Shown: positions 20,119 to 32,059, counted from the stretch's first letter. The stretch: 64,000 nucleotides of DNA from Emmonsiellopsis sp. PD_33 (GCA_032988165.1 JANTQF010000044.1:62001-126000), one strand, 5' to 3'. Program-made: numbers and translations. Notes: generated from the sequence alone by a model not told the origin.

Positions 20119-22224
20119 ATGCGACCCCGAATCCCCCCGCTCTCCTCCCTCGCTGCCGCAACCCGTCCGTACACCACCGCAACCACAACCACAGCGTCAC
20201 AAAATACCCTCCACCTCCTAACTCCGCAATGGACCTGTCGTCAATGCCTCCAACGCCGACAACCGCAGATTAGACACCCGCAGCAGCAGCAGCGGGCCGG
20301 ATACTCGACGACGCCGGGACGGTTCCAGCGGGGTGGGTATAACAATGGGAACGGGAACGGGAATGGGAACGGGAATGGAGGTTCAGGTCGCAAACGGCCC
20401 AGACGGGCATTGCAGTTTGCGGCGGCGGGGGGGACGGTGGGCGTGGGTGCGGTGTTGGTGGCGTTCTCGGATGATGTGATGCATGTTTATTCGGCGGCGG
20501 AGAGGACGGGGAGGGTTGTGGGGGCGTTGGCGGTTTGTATTAATGAGTGAGCTCTACTTTTCTTTTCATGGGTGTTTTATGGGTTAGTGTTAAGTGGGAT
20601 GGATGCTAACGACCGGGTTACTTGTCTTGCAGTTATCGCAAAACGTTAAACCGCGACCCAGACTCCGAGGACGAGAAAGCCGCCTGGCTGAAAGCCTGCC
20701 ATAAGCGCTGTGCGGAACGGACGCTACGTGTTTTGGAAAAGAATGGATCCATATTTATCAAACTCGGCCAACACCTTAGCAGCATGGGCTACCTGTTACC
20801 CCTCGAATGGACCACGACTTTCATCCCGCTGCAGGACAAATGCCCCATCTCCTCCTTCGAGTCCGTCGAAGCCATGTTCGTAAAAGACACCGGCCGCACG
20901 ATCGACGAGCTCTTCTCCAGCTTCGATCGGGAGCCCATTGGCGCTGCGTCGCTGGCGCAGGTTCATGTGGCTGTGCTGAGGGAGACGGGCCAGAAGGTTG
21001 CGGTCAAGGTGCAGCATCCGGCGTTGGAGGAGTGGGTGCCGTTGGACCTGGCGCTGACGAGGTTTACGTTCCTTACGCTGAAGAAGTTCTTCCCGGAATA
21101 TGATCTTGAGTGGTTGTCGAATGAGATGGAATTTTCGCTGCCGCAGGAGCTTGATTTTAGGATGGAGGGGGAGAATGCGAGGAGGGCGGCGGAGTATTTT
21201 CGAACAAAGTCCGTGGCGCCGTTGGTTATTCCTGAAGGTGAGCCCCGGACTTTAATACCCAAATCGTTGAGTATCTTACTAACTTCTCCGACGCAGTGAT
21301 GTGGGCCAAGAAACGCATGATAGTCATGGAATTCATCTCCGGCCGCCGCCCCGACGACCTCGAGTACCTCGACACCAACAAAATCGACAGAGACGAAGTC
21401 TCCGCCGCGCTCGCACACATCTTCAACGAAATGATCTTCGGCGACGGCGCCCCGCTCCACTGCGACCCGCACGGCGGGAACATCGCCGTGCGCAAAAACG
21501 ACTCCCGCCGCCACTCTCCAAACTTCGACATCATCCTCTACGACCACGGCTTATACCGCGACATCCCCACCGCGCTGCGCCGGAACTATGCCAAACTGTG
21601 GCTTGCCGTGATCAACTCCGACGAGAGCCAGATGCGCAAGTATGCCCGCGAAGTCGCGGGGATTACCGATGAGCAGTTCCCGCTGTTCGCGAGCGCGATT
21701 ACGGGGCGGGATTATACGGTTCTGGCGAAGAAGGAGGTTGTCTCGAGCTCTCGGTCGGCGGAGGAGAGGGAGGCGATTTCCGGCGCGCTGGGTGATGGGT
21801 TGCTGCAGGAGCTCGTTAGTATGCTGGGCAAGGTGCCGAGTATTATTCTTTTGATTCTGAAGACGAATGATCTTAGTGAGTTATTTTATTCATTGACCCG
21901 GGAACAGCTGTTCCTACGTAAAAAAAAGAAGAAAAACCTAACCGCTCCTTTTTTTTTTTTTTTTTTTTTTCAGCCCGCAGCTTAGACGAAAATCTACACA
22001 CGCGCCACGGGCCCCTGCGCACTTTTTTGATTCTGGCAAAATACGCCACCTGCACCGTCTTCGAAGAGCAGATGGCCATCATCCGGCAGCATGGGAGTGT
22101 GCTGTGGCCGCGCAATTTCGTCCGGCTGATCCGGGCGTGGGCGAGTTATTTGCGCGTTGAGATGAAGTTGGAGATGTATGAAAGCTGGCTTTCGGTGAGG
22201 GGGAGGTTGGGGTTGACGAACTAA
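20119..22224 (+). CDS. MCP2: Mitochondrial ABC1/UbiB-family atypical kinase (Mcp2/Cqd2-like)
   Basis: Exons 20119-20546, 20633-21237, 21297-21875 and 21974-22224 give 620 residues. The first 50 residues are rich in Arg/Thr/Ser with no acidic residue, a mitochondrial presequence. A GN-rich repeat follows, then a hydrophobic stretch (AAAGGTVGVGAVLVAF) that could anchor it in the inner membrane. UbiB signatures are the KxGQ motif (FIKLGQHLSS, about 183), the Ala-rich loop (GAASLAQVHVA), Lys in KVAVKVQH (about 265), DPHGGN (about 400) and YDHG in place of DFG (about 426), which is the Mcp2/ADCK1 branch. Yeast Mcp2/Cqd2 acts in lipid and coenzyme Q homeostasis. Intron 3 carries a 22-T run directly before CAG. 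The name follows the yeast relative; orthology is inferred. Confidence 0.9.
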
Positions 22225-23628
22225 TTTTTTCGGGGTGAGGGGGTTTGTGGTAACTATATATATACTCCTCCTGTCTTCGATATCTCCCTTCTTACGTTTT
22301 TGAATCGGCATTAGCGACGGGATTTTTTTTTTTCATTTTCATTTTCAACCCATTTTTTTTAATGTCTTGGTTAAACTGCCTCTTGATATAATTTCCCAAC
22401 CTCTCCTATTGTATTTTTCTCTCTCTTTTAGATTCCTATCATAGTTTCAGCGTCCTTTCTTTCTGTACCTATAGATAGATAGATAGATCGATAGCTAGAC
22501 TTATTCCCCGTTTGTCATTTCTTAGGTAGCGAGTGATGCTCTATGTCATGATGTACAGTACATTCAACATCCTGCACATAACCCAGCCATGTATCATACA
22601 CTTTTCCTTTTCTCCTCAATAGATTTCTTTTTCTTTGTCTTCTTTCTTCTCTGTCTTCGTCTTCTTTTTTTTTCGCCCTATCTGACCCCTGTTCAAAATA
22701 AAATGTACAATAGAAACCAACCATCATAGCTATGTCTATCCATTAATTACCATCCTCCAAACCATCCTCCCTCAGCCCCTCATCCTCTATCCTCCTCGCA
22801 CGTCCTCGCCCCTAACCCCCTAACCCCTATCCCACCGTATCCATGTCACGTGACACCGCCCCCAATCGCGACTTCCGAACCTCACCCGAGCCCCGATCAA
22901 ACGCTTCGCAGTTTTCAGAAACATCCATTCAGCAACAACAATAACAAGAACAACTACTTCTGCCGTGCTTATGTCTGGCTAATTTGGTGATTACGCTGAT
23001 TTCTTTTTTAAGAAAATTTTACTAGGCACGCGGGTATGTTTTTTTCTGTTTCTTCAATTCTTCCCATGCTTTTTTTCCGTCTTTGGGGGGGGGGGGGAGA
23101 TGTGTGAGGATTCCGGGGCGTGTGATGCAAATACACATACCTACCTACCTACCTGTCGACATGAACGTTGTGGTATGGGGGTAGGGGGGGTAATTTTATT
23201 CTCTCTATGCAAATAGTTATTTCGAGTCGGCAGTTATATTTGGCGGATGTACTCAGTTGTTTCTTGGTCCCCTTTCTTTCGGTCATGTGTTTTCCTTGCC
23301 CCTTGGTGATTTGATTGGATTGGGAATATGTATGCTAACTATTACCGCAGATACACGGATTTTTTCACGCGGTGGAATTGGTTATTCCCCATCCGGCATC
23401 GAGGCAGGAGCCGGGATTCATTTGGGTTGATATATACGAAAAGCTACCTAGCCGGATTGCAGAATTTGACTTTCTTGCCTTCGAAGCGGCACGGGTTTGC
23501 AGTGTGAGGCATAGAGATTGAAAGGGGCAGAAAGGAGATATTTGAGGATCAACCCCGGGGCCAAGATATCCCCAAGCCTGCACGGGTCCGAGGTCCACTC
23601 CCGGAGGGTAGATTCGCAAGCTGTTGAG
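22225..23628. other. Intergenic with leader of the small membrane protein gene
   Basis: The left part is the T-rich 3' flank of the ABC1-family gene, with a GATA-type tandem near 22475-22495. A TCACGTGA palindrome lies at 22846-22853. A possible 5' untranslated intron runs from GGTATGT near 23033 to ACCGCAG ending near 23350, containing a G run near 23087. The ORF-like stretches (23365-23640, minus) are unsupported. Confidence 0.45.
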
Positions 23629-24458
23629 ATGTCGGGGCAAAGACCGTCGTTGGGTAGGAGGTTGGCGAGGAATAATCCGAGGGTGAGTGGTTTTGTTTTA
23701 TTTGTTGCCTGGGCATGGGATGGGGGTTCTTATCTATTTCCATTCTTTGCTTCCCTTTACCCCGATGCATTTGTTTATACATTTCACCACATTGCTTGCA
23801 TGATGGAACGAAATATCCCATTGTCTTCGACCAGCTGGTTGCGAGATGTCATTCCAATCTCCGGCATCAGGAGAGTTGAATCATCAATTCCGCAAGGCGG
23901 TATGGTATATATACCATAACCTCAAACCCCCCCTCCCCTGGCTAAACCTTCTCCAAACCCCCCTAACCACACTACATACAGTCCATCCACGTCCCCCTCG
24001 CAGCCTTTACGATGGCCCTCGTCCTAGGCACCTACTGCGTAGTCAGCATCCGGAGCGCCCGCCGCAACGCAAAATACTCCTCCATCACCGACAACAAGCC
24101 ACATAACCATAACCACTCGCATATGCGCACGCACACACCCCCTGATAGCCATATCATTGCTAGCTCCGTACCAGCGTCCACACCCTCACCCTCACCCTCA
24201 CCAACACCCTCACCGACACTGTCACCAGCACCCACACCGGCAAACACACCGGCAAACACGCCTACGCCCACGAACACGCCCATTCCCTCGCCCATTCCCA
24301 CGCCTGTAGCCCCAGTTGACGAAACAATAGACAAACATGCCGCCGTGGTCGCGGGCGCAGACGCACCGGCCCATCACACGCCTATTCCGGATGCGGCGGC
24401 CGCGCCGTCGTGGATTATTACTGCGCTGGAGAAGAAAGGGGGGGATGGGAAGAAATGA
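23629..24458 (+). CDS. Small single-pass membrane protein with Pro/Thr/Ser repeat tail
   Basis: Best model: exons 23629-23689, 23871-23899 and 23982-24458, 188 residues. The N-terminus MSGQRPSLGRRLARNNPR is strongly basic. The next exon encodes ELNHQFRKA, then a hydrophobic segment (HVPLAAFTMALVLGTYCVVSI) is followed by basic SARRNAKY, a topology seen in small mitochondrial or ER single-pass proteins. The C-terminal half is low-complexity: His-rich, then S/T-P dipeptides (about residues 90-140). The first donor is uncertain. A stronger GTGAGT six bases upstream of the chosen one would need a weaker GAG acceptor and would drop VSGE. The second intron has a clear CTAAC branch point and CAG. Function not recognised. 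Confidence 0.6.
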
Positions 24459-26061
24459 GGGGGGGGGAGTGTTTATTTTTAAATTGGGTTTGGGGGATCA
24501 ATAGAGAGTATCAATTAAGCAGATTGAGTGTATGAATTAGGGAAATTGGGGTTAAGCCAAATTAAGAGCTTGGGAGGCAAGCTTCCAGGGGAGTTAGCAG
24601 AACAGAGAGGCTATATTGTTTAGATAGTAGATATAGCATATTTATTTTAACACTAGATATATCTATAGAAAACACTAAGACTCTCCATCTTACTTCCCTC
24701 TAAGTATAGCCACTTGCCTAGCCTTTTGAATGAGGATTAAAGCATGTGATTATAGTCTCATTATGAACGTGCAAAAAGAAAAGCAATGATAATAACAAGA
24801 GAAAGGAGAGGGGTTAGGTGTATATGTATGTATGTAAATAGTTTATAGCAGGTAGGTTAAGTGGGGATGAGATGAGAGGTATCTTAAGAAACAAGAAAGG
24901 GATACATAACGGAATAGGGGAGAGAAACTGGTTGGTTATCAGAAGAGGAGGAGAAGGAGGAAGAAGAAGAAGAAGAAGAAGAAGCTTAGAAAAAGGAGTG
25001 TCAAGAAATATACTACGGGAGTTACTAGTTGATTGCGAGGACAAAACTGAACCAAACCAACTTGGACAAGTTAAACTGGGGAAAATCAGGGAGTAAGAAG
25101 AATGATGAGGAGAAGGAGGAGGAGGAGAAAGGTTTAGGTTGACCCACCCACCTGCACCATGCAGGTAACCTTATGAGATGAAAATGCCAGAAAGCATAAC
25201 TAAATGCCATCACTGAAAACATGATAAACCCTCTAACTAACCCCCTGAAGCCAGTCAGTCAGTCAGTATGTGGGGTTAGGGAAATGAATGAGGAACGATG
25301 TCCCTTTGAAGACCAAGCAATAAATGTTTTTTCTTTAAAAAAATGGTATAGATTCAATTCAACATCATCCACACATAGCACAGCACGGCCATTGAGGTTT
25401 AAGTTTTTGATTTGTTGAATGGTATTTATTTATTAGCACAGCACAAAAAGGGACTGAAATGAAATACGCGAAAAAGAAAAAGGCAAAGGTCAATAAATAA
25501 ATAAACCACACACACCCCAAGCACACGCAACATATACAACAACCCAAATGAAACGCCGGAGAAAATGCCCAGATATTGTTGCCTGCCTGCCCCCCTGGTG
25601 GAATTGACTTGTTTATTTATATAGTTGGAATGGAATGGAACGGGAACGGGAATGGTAGGGTCTAGGTGGGGTATGATTTTGAAATGGTATCGTATGGTAT
25701 GGTATATTATGGTGGGGAGGGAGAGAGACGGGTGGGTTGGATGGGAGGTAGGTACTAGATTTGATGGAAAATGAGGGGATTCGATTCAATAGGTAGGAGG
25801 ATAGGAGGATGTGTATGTCTTTCATTTGGCGGTTCGGAGGGGTCAAGGATGTATCCGAATTAGAGGGCAAGTGACGGTGTGTAGGATCGGAATACGGAAT
25901 GGTGGCGGTAGGAGGGAGATAGAGGGAGATAGAGGGATGGGACAATTATGCTTCCCGCCTTTATCCACCATGCTGAATTGAGGAGCTTAAGCAGAAATCA
26001 ATTCTCCCATGCACATTTACCGGTTCGATCGTCTGTCGTGCTTGTTGTAAAGACATGGCGA
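24459..26061. other. AT-rich gene-free interval with simple repeats
   Basis: 1.6 kb without a recognisable gene. It has a GAA tandem (about 24957-24985), a CAGT tandem (about 25253-25266) and TGGAATGGAAC/GGTATGG runs (about 25625-25700). Overall purine-rich on the plus strand. No transposon ends or coding frame could be identified. Confidence 0.45.
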
Positions 26062-27373
26062 CTAATAGGCTGCTGACCCATTCTCGCGCTCAAGTAAAGT
26101 CTGTTCACCCTCATGTTGCATCCAATGGATGATGTTGCGAAGATACTCATAGGTAAGCATGGTGGTCATAGCTGATGGGACAGCGCGGAACAAATTCGTC
26201 CCAATCCCAGCATAGAAAGCACGCCAGCCCTCTTCTTTCAGAATCATTTGACATGTCCGAATCACGCCACGATATCGGGGACGGTTAGGCATCCCATCCG
26301 ACGACGACGCGCCGGCTCCAGTCCCTGGTGGTCGACCATGATCCTGTGGTTGTTCGAGGCCGCCACGGAAAGCGATGCCCTCGGGAGAAAACGCTGGGGC
26401 GGATGGCTGTTGTGTTTGGAGTCGAGTTCTAAGGACTTCGTGTGGGTATGTTGCGGTGCTAGCGCATAGTTTGCTCAGGAAAGTAGCCACGCTGATTCCG
26501 AGCCAGTGGGTATTTCCGGCATCAGGATGCTCGCCGATTCCGAAGCCGGTGAATGCCATTTTGAAGTATTCATAAAGGGGAAACTGAATGGCGACATGTG
26601 ATAGTCCGAGGAGGGCTGGGGTTAACCCAGAGTAAAAAGCTCGAATTCCTTCGCTCGCGTACATCTTGCGGGCTGCATCTAGGGTATTTTTGTAGTACCA
26701 TGGAGCTCGATAACCGTTGCTGGCTGGTCGGAAACTCTGCGACATGAGCCTCGTTTTAATAACCCATATTGGGTTAGTCGCGATGGTCGAGCAAGCTCCG
26801 GCCGTTAGTGATGCGTACCCTCGAGCCAACCACCAGTTATCTGTAGTCATGCATATTAGCACGACATAACACATAAAATCATGAGGGTTACTAACCTGTC
26901 TTTTCAAAGAAGTATACCCTGGATCTGTCGTAGACGGTCAAGTAAACGGCCCATGTCGGAAGATACCCCAGGAGCATCGGCCCCAACCCCCTGTATAGAC
27001 CCCGAATACCTTCATCTCGCCATATCATCTTCCCAGTTCCGATCATTCCGCGATATAGCGTTCCGGATTCAATCACCTTGCCATTCCGGCGCACTTGAAA
27101 TCCGCCCTGAGCCTGGAGCTTCGTTTTGATCACGTCCAACGGGCATGTCACAATCCCAGAGGCCATGCCCGCGGCAGCCCCGCAAAACGGTGTAACATAG
27201 AACTGAGGAACCCGTGTGGAATACACCTGGAGGCTTTCCAGGGGCGTCGAGCCAGGCGGAGGCTCGGCACCGGTATGGAGGGTGGGTGCCGTTGATTGTT
27301 CTGGTGGTGAGATCTGCTTCTGCGAGGAAGAGGCCCCAAGAGCCCCTGACGAGCCGGAACGGCCCAGAGACAT
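26062..27373 (-). CDS. YIA6: Mitochondrial NAD+ carrier (Ndt1/YIA6-like)
   Basis: Mitochondrial carrier family protein importing NAD+ across the inner membrane. Exons 27373-26896 and 26840-26062 give 418 residues. Three carrier repeats are present, each with its signature: CPLDVIKTKLQAQGGF, NPIWVIKTRLMSQSF and YPHEVLRTRLQTQQ. The PIW form in repeat 2 is typical of the nucleotide-transporting branch. The 65-residue N-terminal extension is Ser/Pro-rich, and an insertion of about 30 residues (AFRGGLEQPQDHGRPPGTG) sits in repeat 3, as fungal members often have. It is divergently paired with QCR7, another mitochondrial gene. Substrate assignment is by family resemblance, and the pyrimidine-nucleotide carrier Rim2 and the FAD carrier Flx1 are the main alternatives. 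Confidence 0.88.
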
Positions 27374-28043
27374 CGTGGGTGACGGCGTGGGGAGCAGGAT
27401 CTCAGTTCTCTCTGGTCACCGCCGCTTCATGGAAGACGCTATGCGCGGGGGCGCCGCCTGTGTTCCTGCAAACGAAGGGCGTTGGTTGGGCGGATTCAGT
27501 ATCTCGTCGTATCTCGTAGTTTGCAGCTGCACGGCAATGGCTCTAGACGCCGGTTTTCCGCCCCTTTGCAAATGGTTTCTCTGGCGTGGAGTGGCCGTTG
27601 GACCGCAGCGCCTGCGGGGTTGGTTGCCCTCACAGCTCCGTGCAGGAGCGGCGCAAGTTAGCGATCCACCATACCCATGCCAGACAGAAGAGACGCAGTG
27701 AAGGGAGGGGGTTTGGGTAGTAGCAGCGGATTGGCGATAACGGACGGAGAGTGGCGGAGGGTTGCGGAGAGACGCAGCGTCAGCAGAAAGATGATGTGAT
27801 GGAGAGAACTTGAACGAGATCTTGACTGCTCGGAAGACGCTCGGCATCAGCCCACGTGACGCGGCGTCGGTCAGCGGCCTGGTCCGAGCTCGGTTTTTCC
27901 ACAACGGGAAACTCGCCCAACCTCACGTCGTCCGGCCGTATCTCTCTCCGCCCAATTGTGTCCCGCAACCCCGCCCTCTGCGCTGCCGTTTCCGTCGCAT
28001 TGCTCTCTGCGCCGCCGTCTCTGCTCGCCTCCGCGCTTCCACC
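27374..28043. promoter_or_regulatory. Shared promoter of the NAD+ carrier and QCR7
   Basis: 670 bp between divergent start codons. A CCAAT box on the minus strand (27730-27734) lies 310 bp from the QCR7 ATG and about 357 bp from the carrier ATG, a candidate Hap-complex site. CACGTGAC follows at 27853-27860, 184 bp from the QCR7 ATG. Long frames in both strands of this GC-rich segment show no family resemblance. Confidence 0.55.
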
Positions 28044-28851
28044 ATGTCCGGCTTCTCCCTCGCCCCCCAGATCGCCTCCCGCCCATGGCTCAAGCGCATC
28101 GTCATGCCCTTCGCCAACTGGCACGCCAATGCCTCCGGATATAGAAAGCTGGGTCTGAGGTAAATGCACACTTGCTGCACGGGGAGAATGGGGTGCAATT
28201 GAACGTATCCATGGTGTTTTCGCGGCAGAGGAGGCGTCTAGGATGCAATTGTCGACTCTATACGATGTTTGTTTTTGCGCCATAGCTAACATACCCGCCC
28301 AATTCCATCTACACAGATTCGACGATCTGATCCCCGAAGAAAACGACACCGTCCAGCTCGCCCTCCGAAGACTGCCCCCCAAGGAGGCTTATGACCGTAT
28401 CTTCCGCATCCGCCGTGCTTTCCAGGTCCGTTCCCCGATCCCGATCCCCTCCGGAGACTTCCGTGCTACTATATAATTTTTTGAAAAGTTGCGCGGCGGC
28501 GGGAAGGATATACTAGAATGCCTTTTCTAACATATATGACCCAACAGTGCTCGCTGGAACACTCTATCCTCCCGGTCGAGCAACAGACCAAGCCAGAAGA
28601 GGTGAGCTCCCTTTCGCCCAATTCTGTCGTATCGAATGCACCGAGGCCCGCCCGCCATATACCAGCCAACTCGTCCATACAACCCCGCAAACTACACCAG
28701 TCGATACTTTACATCTGTCCATCTATCCGAATAATACTAACCAAGCCATTGAAACCCTTAGGACGTCGAATACCTCAGCCCTATCATCCGAGAAATCGAG
28801 CTCGCGAACAAGGAACGCGATGACCTCGACAACCTTGTCATCAAGCGATAG
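28044..28851 (+). CDS. QCR7: Cytochrome b-c1 complex subunit 7 (complex III, 14 kDa)
   Basis: Matrix-facing subunit of ubiquinol-cytochrome c reductase, needed for assembly around cytochrome b. Exons 28044-28159, 28317-28425, 28548-28601 and 28762-28851 give 122 residues, close to the 127 of the yeast protein. Recognisable family segments are RFDDLIPEENDTVQLALRRL, PKEAYDRIFRIRRAFQ, LPVEQQTKPEEDVEYLSPII and the lysine-rich end. The start MSGFSLAPQIASRP has a strong ACC-ATG context and there is no cleavable presequence, as in homologues. Introns are large relative to the tiny exons, so no single open frame reveals the gene. Confidence 0.95.
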
Positions 28852-29396
28852 ATATATTATTCTTGAGACATTGTATTGATAAATCTTTTTTTTGCATGAT
28901 GTGGATATTATGAGGGTGTTGGAGTGGATGTGGATGTTGGGTGTGCTGATTGTTGCGGAACGAATTTTTCCTAGAACCCTGTATTTTTGTTTGAAAAACT
29001 AAAAAAAGACATGCTATTAAAAACAACACCTCTCCCTTGTTGTAACATCTATATAGGCGAAATTTAGTTGAAGGGGGGTGATTGATGGATGTTGGGAGGA
29101 AGGGATGCTGTCAGGAGACATTGTACATATACCTATTTAGATGGAATGGGAAAGACTCTTCTCTAGATATGGAGTTTTGATCTCACTTAACACTCTTTAT
29201 TAGGAGTATCACAGGCAAAATAAGCTGGGTAATACATCTAGCTATATATATCAATGGCAGTTATATACAAATATATCATTTACGAAATGACACAGTATCC
29301 CCTGAAATCGATAAATACATACAACCTCGACTCCAAAAAAAAGGGGAAAAAGGATCAACTCACCTCCTACTCCGTCATCCCCAATTAACCCCCTTT
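28852..29396. other. Convergent 3' flanks of QCR7 and MAG1
   Basis: 545 bp between convergent stop codons. AT-rich, with several TATATA and AATAAA-like stretches consistent with polyadenylation of both genes. Nothing else was seen. Confidence 0.5.
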
Positions 29397-30817
29397 TCAT
29401 GTCATAACGGAAACATCCACATCCTCAATCCGCCACATATACCACATAAACAAGCTCCGATACGGCGAAAACGGCGCCGCAATCTCAATCATATCCTTCT
29501 CAGACATATACTTGAACTTCCCTCCGCCCTTGGCTTTGAGCTTGCTAACGTCGCGGCCGACAAATGCGGCCATTCCCCGTCTGCATTAGAACGTTAGATC
29601 AAAGCAATCAATCAACCAATCAACCAACCACAAGGAGAAAAAAAGTTCTCCCCGTAAACATACAAAGAATAGAAGCGTAGGGAGGCGAAAAAAAAAAAAA
29701 AAAAAAAAACTCACTGAACCCCCAAATCCCCCGTCGAAAACACATCCATCCTCTTCAGCCCAAAGCACTCAAACATCTCCACCGACCACCTCCCCAACCC
29801 CCTAACCGCAATCAGCCTCTCCAGCACCTCCTCATCGCTCGCCCGCAGCAGCATCCGCGCGCTCAACTCGCCACTGGCAAACTTCTCCGCCAAGCCCTGG
29901 ATATACTCCGCCTTCCGCTGGGAGAGGCCCGCCGTGCGCAGCGTGGCAAGGTCGCATTTCGCAACCTGCTCGGGCGTCGGGAAGGGGGAGTTGTCATAGC
30001 GCTCTGCCTCTGCGGATTCAGAGGGCGCCGCGGTGCCGAGGATTTCGTTGCTACTGTTGTTATTGTTGTTGTTTGCGTTGCTTACCTCCCCCTTATTATC
30101 ATTATTACTGGCAGCATCAAACAACGCTACAAACTTCCTCTTAATCGACCTCGCTGCGGCACCCGAAACCTGCTGCCCGATGATCCCGCTCGCAAGCGCA
30201 TTGAACGGATCAATCTCCTCTGCCAGTCCCGCGGGCGAAAACAGCGGACATGGATGCTTCTCAATGACCGCTTTGAGCTGTGGGGCAATCTTTAGAAGGT
30301 GCGCTACGGCCTCTTCTAGCAGGGTGCCGGTGGTCGTGGTGGGACGGGGCAGGCCGGTTTTTGAAGGGGAGATGTCCTGGGCCTGGGCTGAGGGGGGGTA
30401 GGCGGTTATATGGCTCCCGCGCGGGGTGCGGAGGGTGGCGGTGGTGAAGTGCGGGTCGATGGGGCGGTTGAGGTCTGGATTATTATTGCTCTGTTGCCGT
30501 TTGGTTGGGGTTGAGGGGACTTTGAAGGTGGGGATGGTGCTTGGAGTTGATGATGCTGCTTCTTCTGCTACTGCGAGGACCTTTGCAGCGGTTGCTTTTT
30601 TGTTGTCCCTTGCTGGCCGTTTCGCCTTCGATGTAGTTGTCGTGGTCTTTTTTCTAGATGTATTGGCTTTTTTGGTGATGCCATTTTGTGCCACTGTCTT
30701 CTTCTGTCGGGCGGGCTTGTTTGCCTTTGGCGACTGTCCTTGTGTAGATGCATTCTTCTGCTCAGACGCTGCCTGCTGCGCTGCAGCACTTACTCGGGCG
30801 GAGCGTCGGGGAGCCAT
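29397..30817 (-). CDS. MAG1: DNA-3-methyladenine glycosylase, HhH-GPD family
   Basis: Base-excision repair enzyme removing alkylated purines. Exons 30817-29715 and 29580-29397 give 428 residues. The first 120 residues are basic and disordered (Lys/Thr/Ala-rich, nuclear). The glycosylase core begins near residue 155 (HLLKIAPQLKAVIEKHPC). It shows GIIGQQVSGAAARSIKRKF, the helix-hairpin-helix region LIAVRGLGRWSVEMFECF, and VFSTGDLGVQRGMAAF with the catalytic Asp. An Asn/Ser-rich insertion (about residues 240-290, with a run of six Asn) splits the core. An in-frame ATG at 30895 would add 26 residues with a presequence-like composition. The intron has 22 T directly after its donor. No frame damage. 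Confidence 0.92.
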
Positions 30818-32059
30818 AGTGGTTGTAGGTTGTAGTTGGCGGAGGAATGTTTGGCGCAATATTAGGATAGGAGTCGGGCCAAGGCGATTGATCATGTGTT
30901 TGATCAGCTAACGAGTGGTTTAATGGTGTATTCTATTGATAATAATAATATATGATGCAGCTGGGAATTTATATCTCAGCTTGTTGATGACGTCGTCTGA
31001 GATAAAGAGAGCGGAGGTTCTGCGGATAAATATCTAAATACGCGAGCGCGTTGCCGGAGCAAAAAACGCGAAGTGGATGACTCCGGTAACTAGCTAGTGG
31101 GCTAAAATGCTTGGAGAAAACTCCCGAGTATTTGCTTGGAAGAAAGAAAGCATGGGATATGCAAATTCGAATCCCTTCATCATATATTGGGTTTTTTTGT
31201 GTTTGATCCTGAATGGTAATCGAGTTCCGAGTCGCGTATCAAGGTCTGGCTGATCCCAAGCATAAATTAAAGATGATTTATTTATTGCACCGCTAATCAA
31301 TCCGCAGAGACAAGAATATCCATCCATCTGTTCTTTCTTCTTTTCCTACACTCCCGCCTTCATTGAAAGGAATACAGCTTCCCTTAATTTATGGGCTGTA
31401 GTCACGACTTCCCTGATAATTCGCATTGAATGGCCCTATATCGCCACGCTCCTTGAATGAACAAACATCTTCGCTTGCACTCTCTCATCAATCCAACAGC
31501 AACCAGCAGCCAGACACAGAATTCCGGTTATTAGTCTCCACTCCAAGCACAGAGACCGAAAATATCTACAGAAAGAATAAGCCAATCTCTTCGTTAGAGT
31601 ATGGGCCGATCCATCGTGTCCTATTTCTGGGGCTGCTCAACATGGCTTGACGCCCTGGCCACATTACAGCGACGGACACAGAATAGCGCCATTGAGGGGA
31701 GCTTTCCAAGGTTACCCTGTCAGGCTTGACTGTGCAACCACTAAAAATTGCGGTGCGATGGCAATCTGAACAGTTTTGGCGCCTGCGGGAGGCCAAAGCC
31801 ACGTCAACTTCGGGTGCAAAATGCACTATTTTTACCAGCTGCATGGTGCGGCATGCACGAGCAACGGAGGGGCTGGGAGAATAAATCGAGGACGAACGAG
31901 CTCTTTGCAACAATGTCAATGCAGAAGTGCGATCTGGACAAATAACTACGCATGAAACGAACACCAATTCGGTTCCTGATTCTGCTTCATTGAGCTATCC
32001 ACCAGCCTGACAACTCCTTTTGAAATAGTCCATGACTTACCCCCAATTCCCCCACAGCC
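30818..32059. other. Divergent intergenic region, MAG1 / membrane-ankyrin gene
   Basis: 1.24 kb between divergent starts. An in-frame upstream ATG for MAG1 sits at 30895. The remainder holds AT-rich sequence and short frames (31426-31650 plus; 31566-31967 minus) with no recognisable product. No repeat or RNA gene was seen. Confidence 0.45.

Noticed and set aside
24459..26061. Possible transposon remnant in the AT-rich interval
   Set aside because: No terminal repeats, target duplication or reverse transcriptase/transposase-like frame could be seen.
31426..31967. Overlapping frames on both strands upstream of the membrane-ankyrin gene
   Set aside because: Short, overlapping and without family resemblance; more likely promoter DNA.
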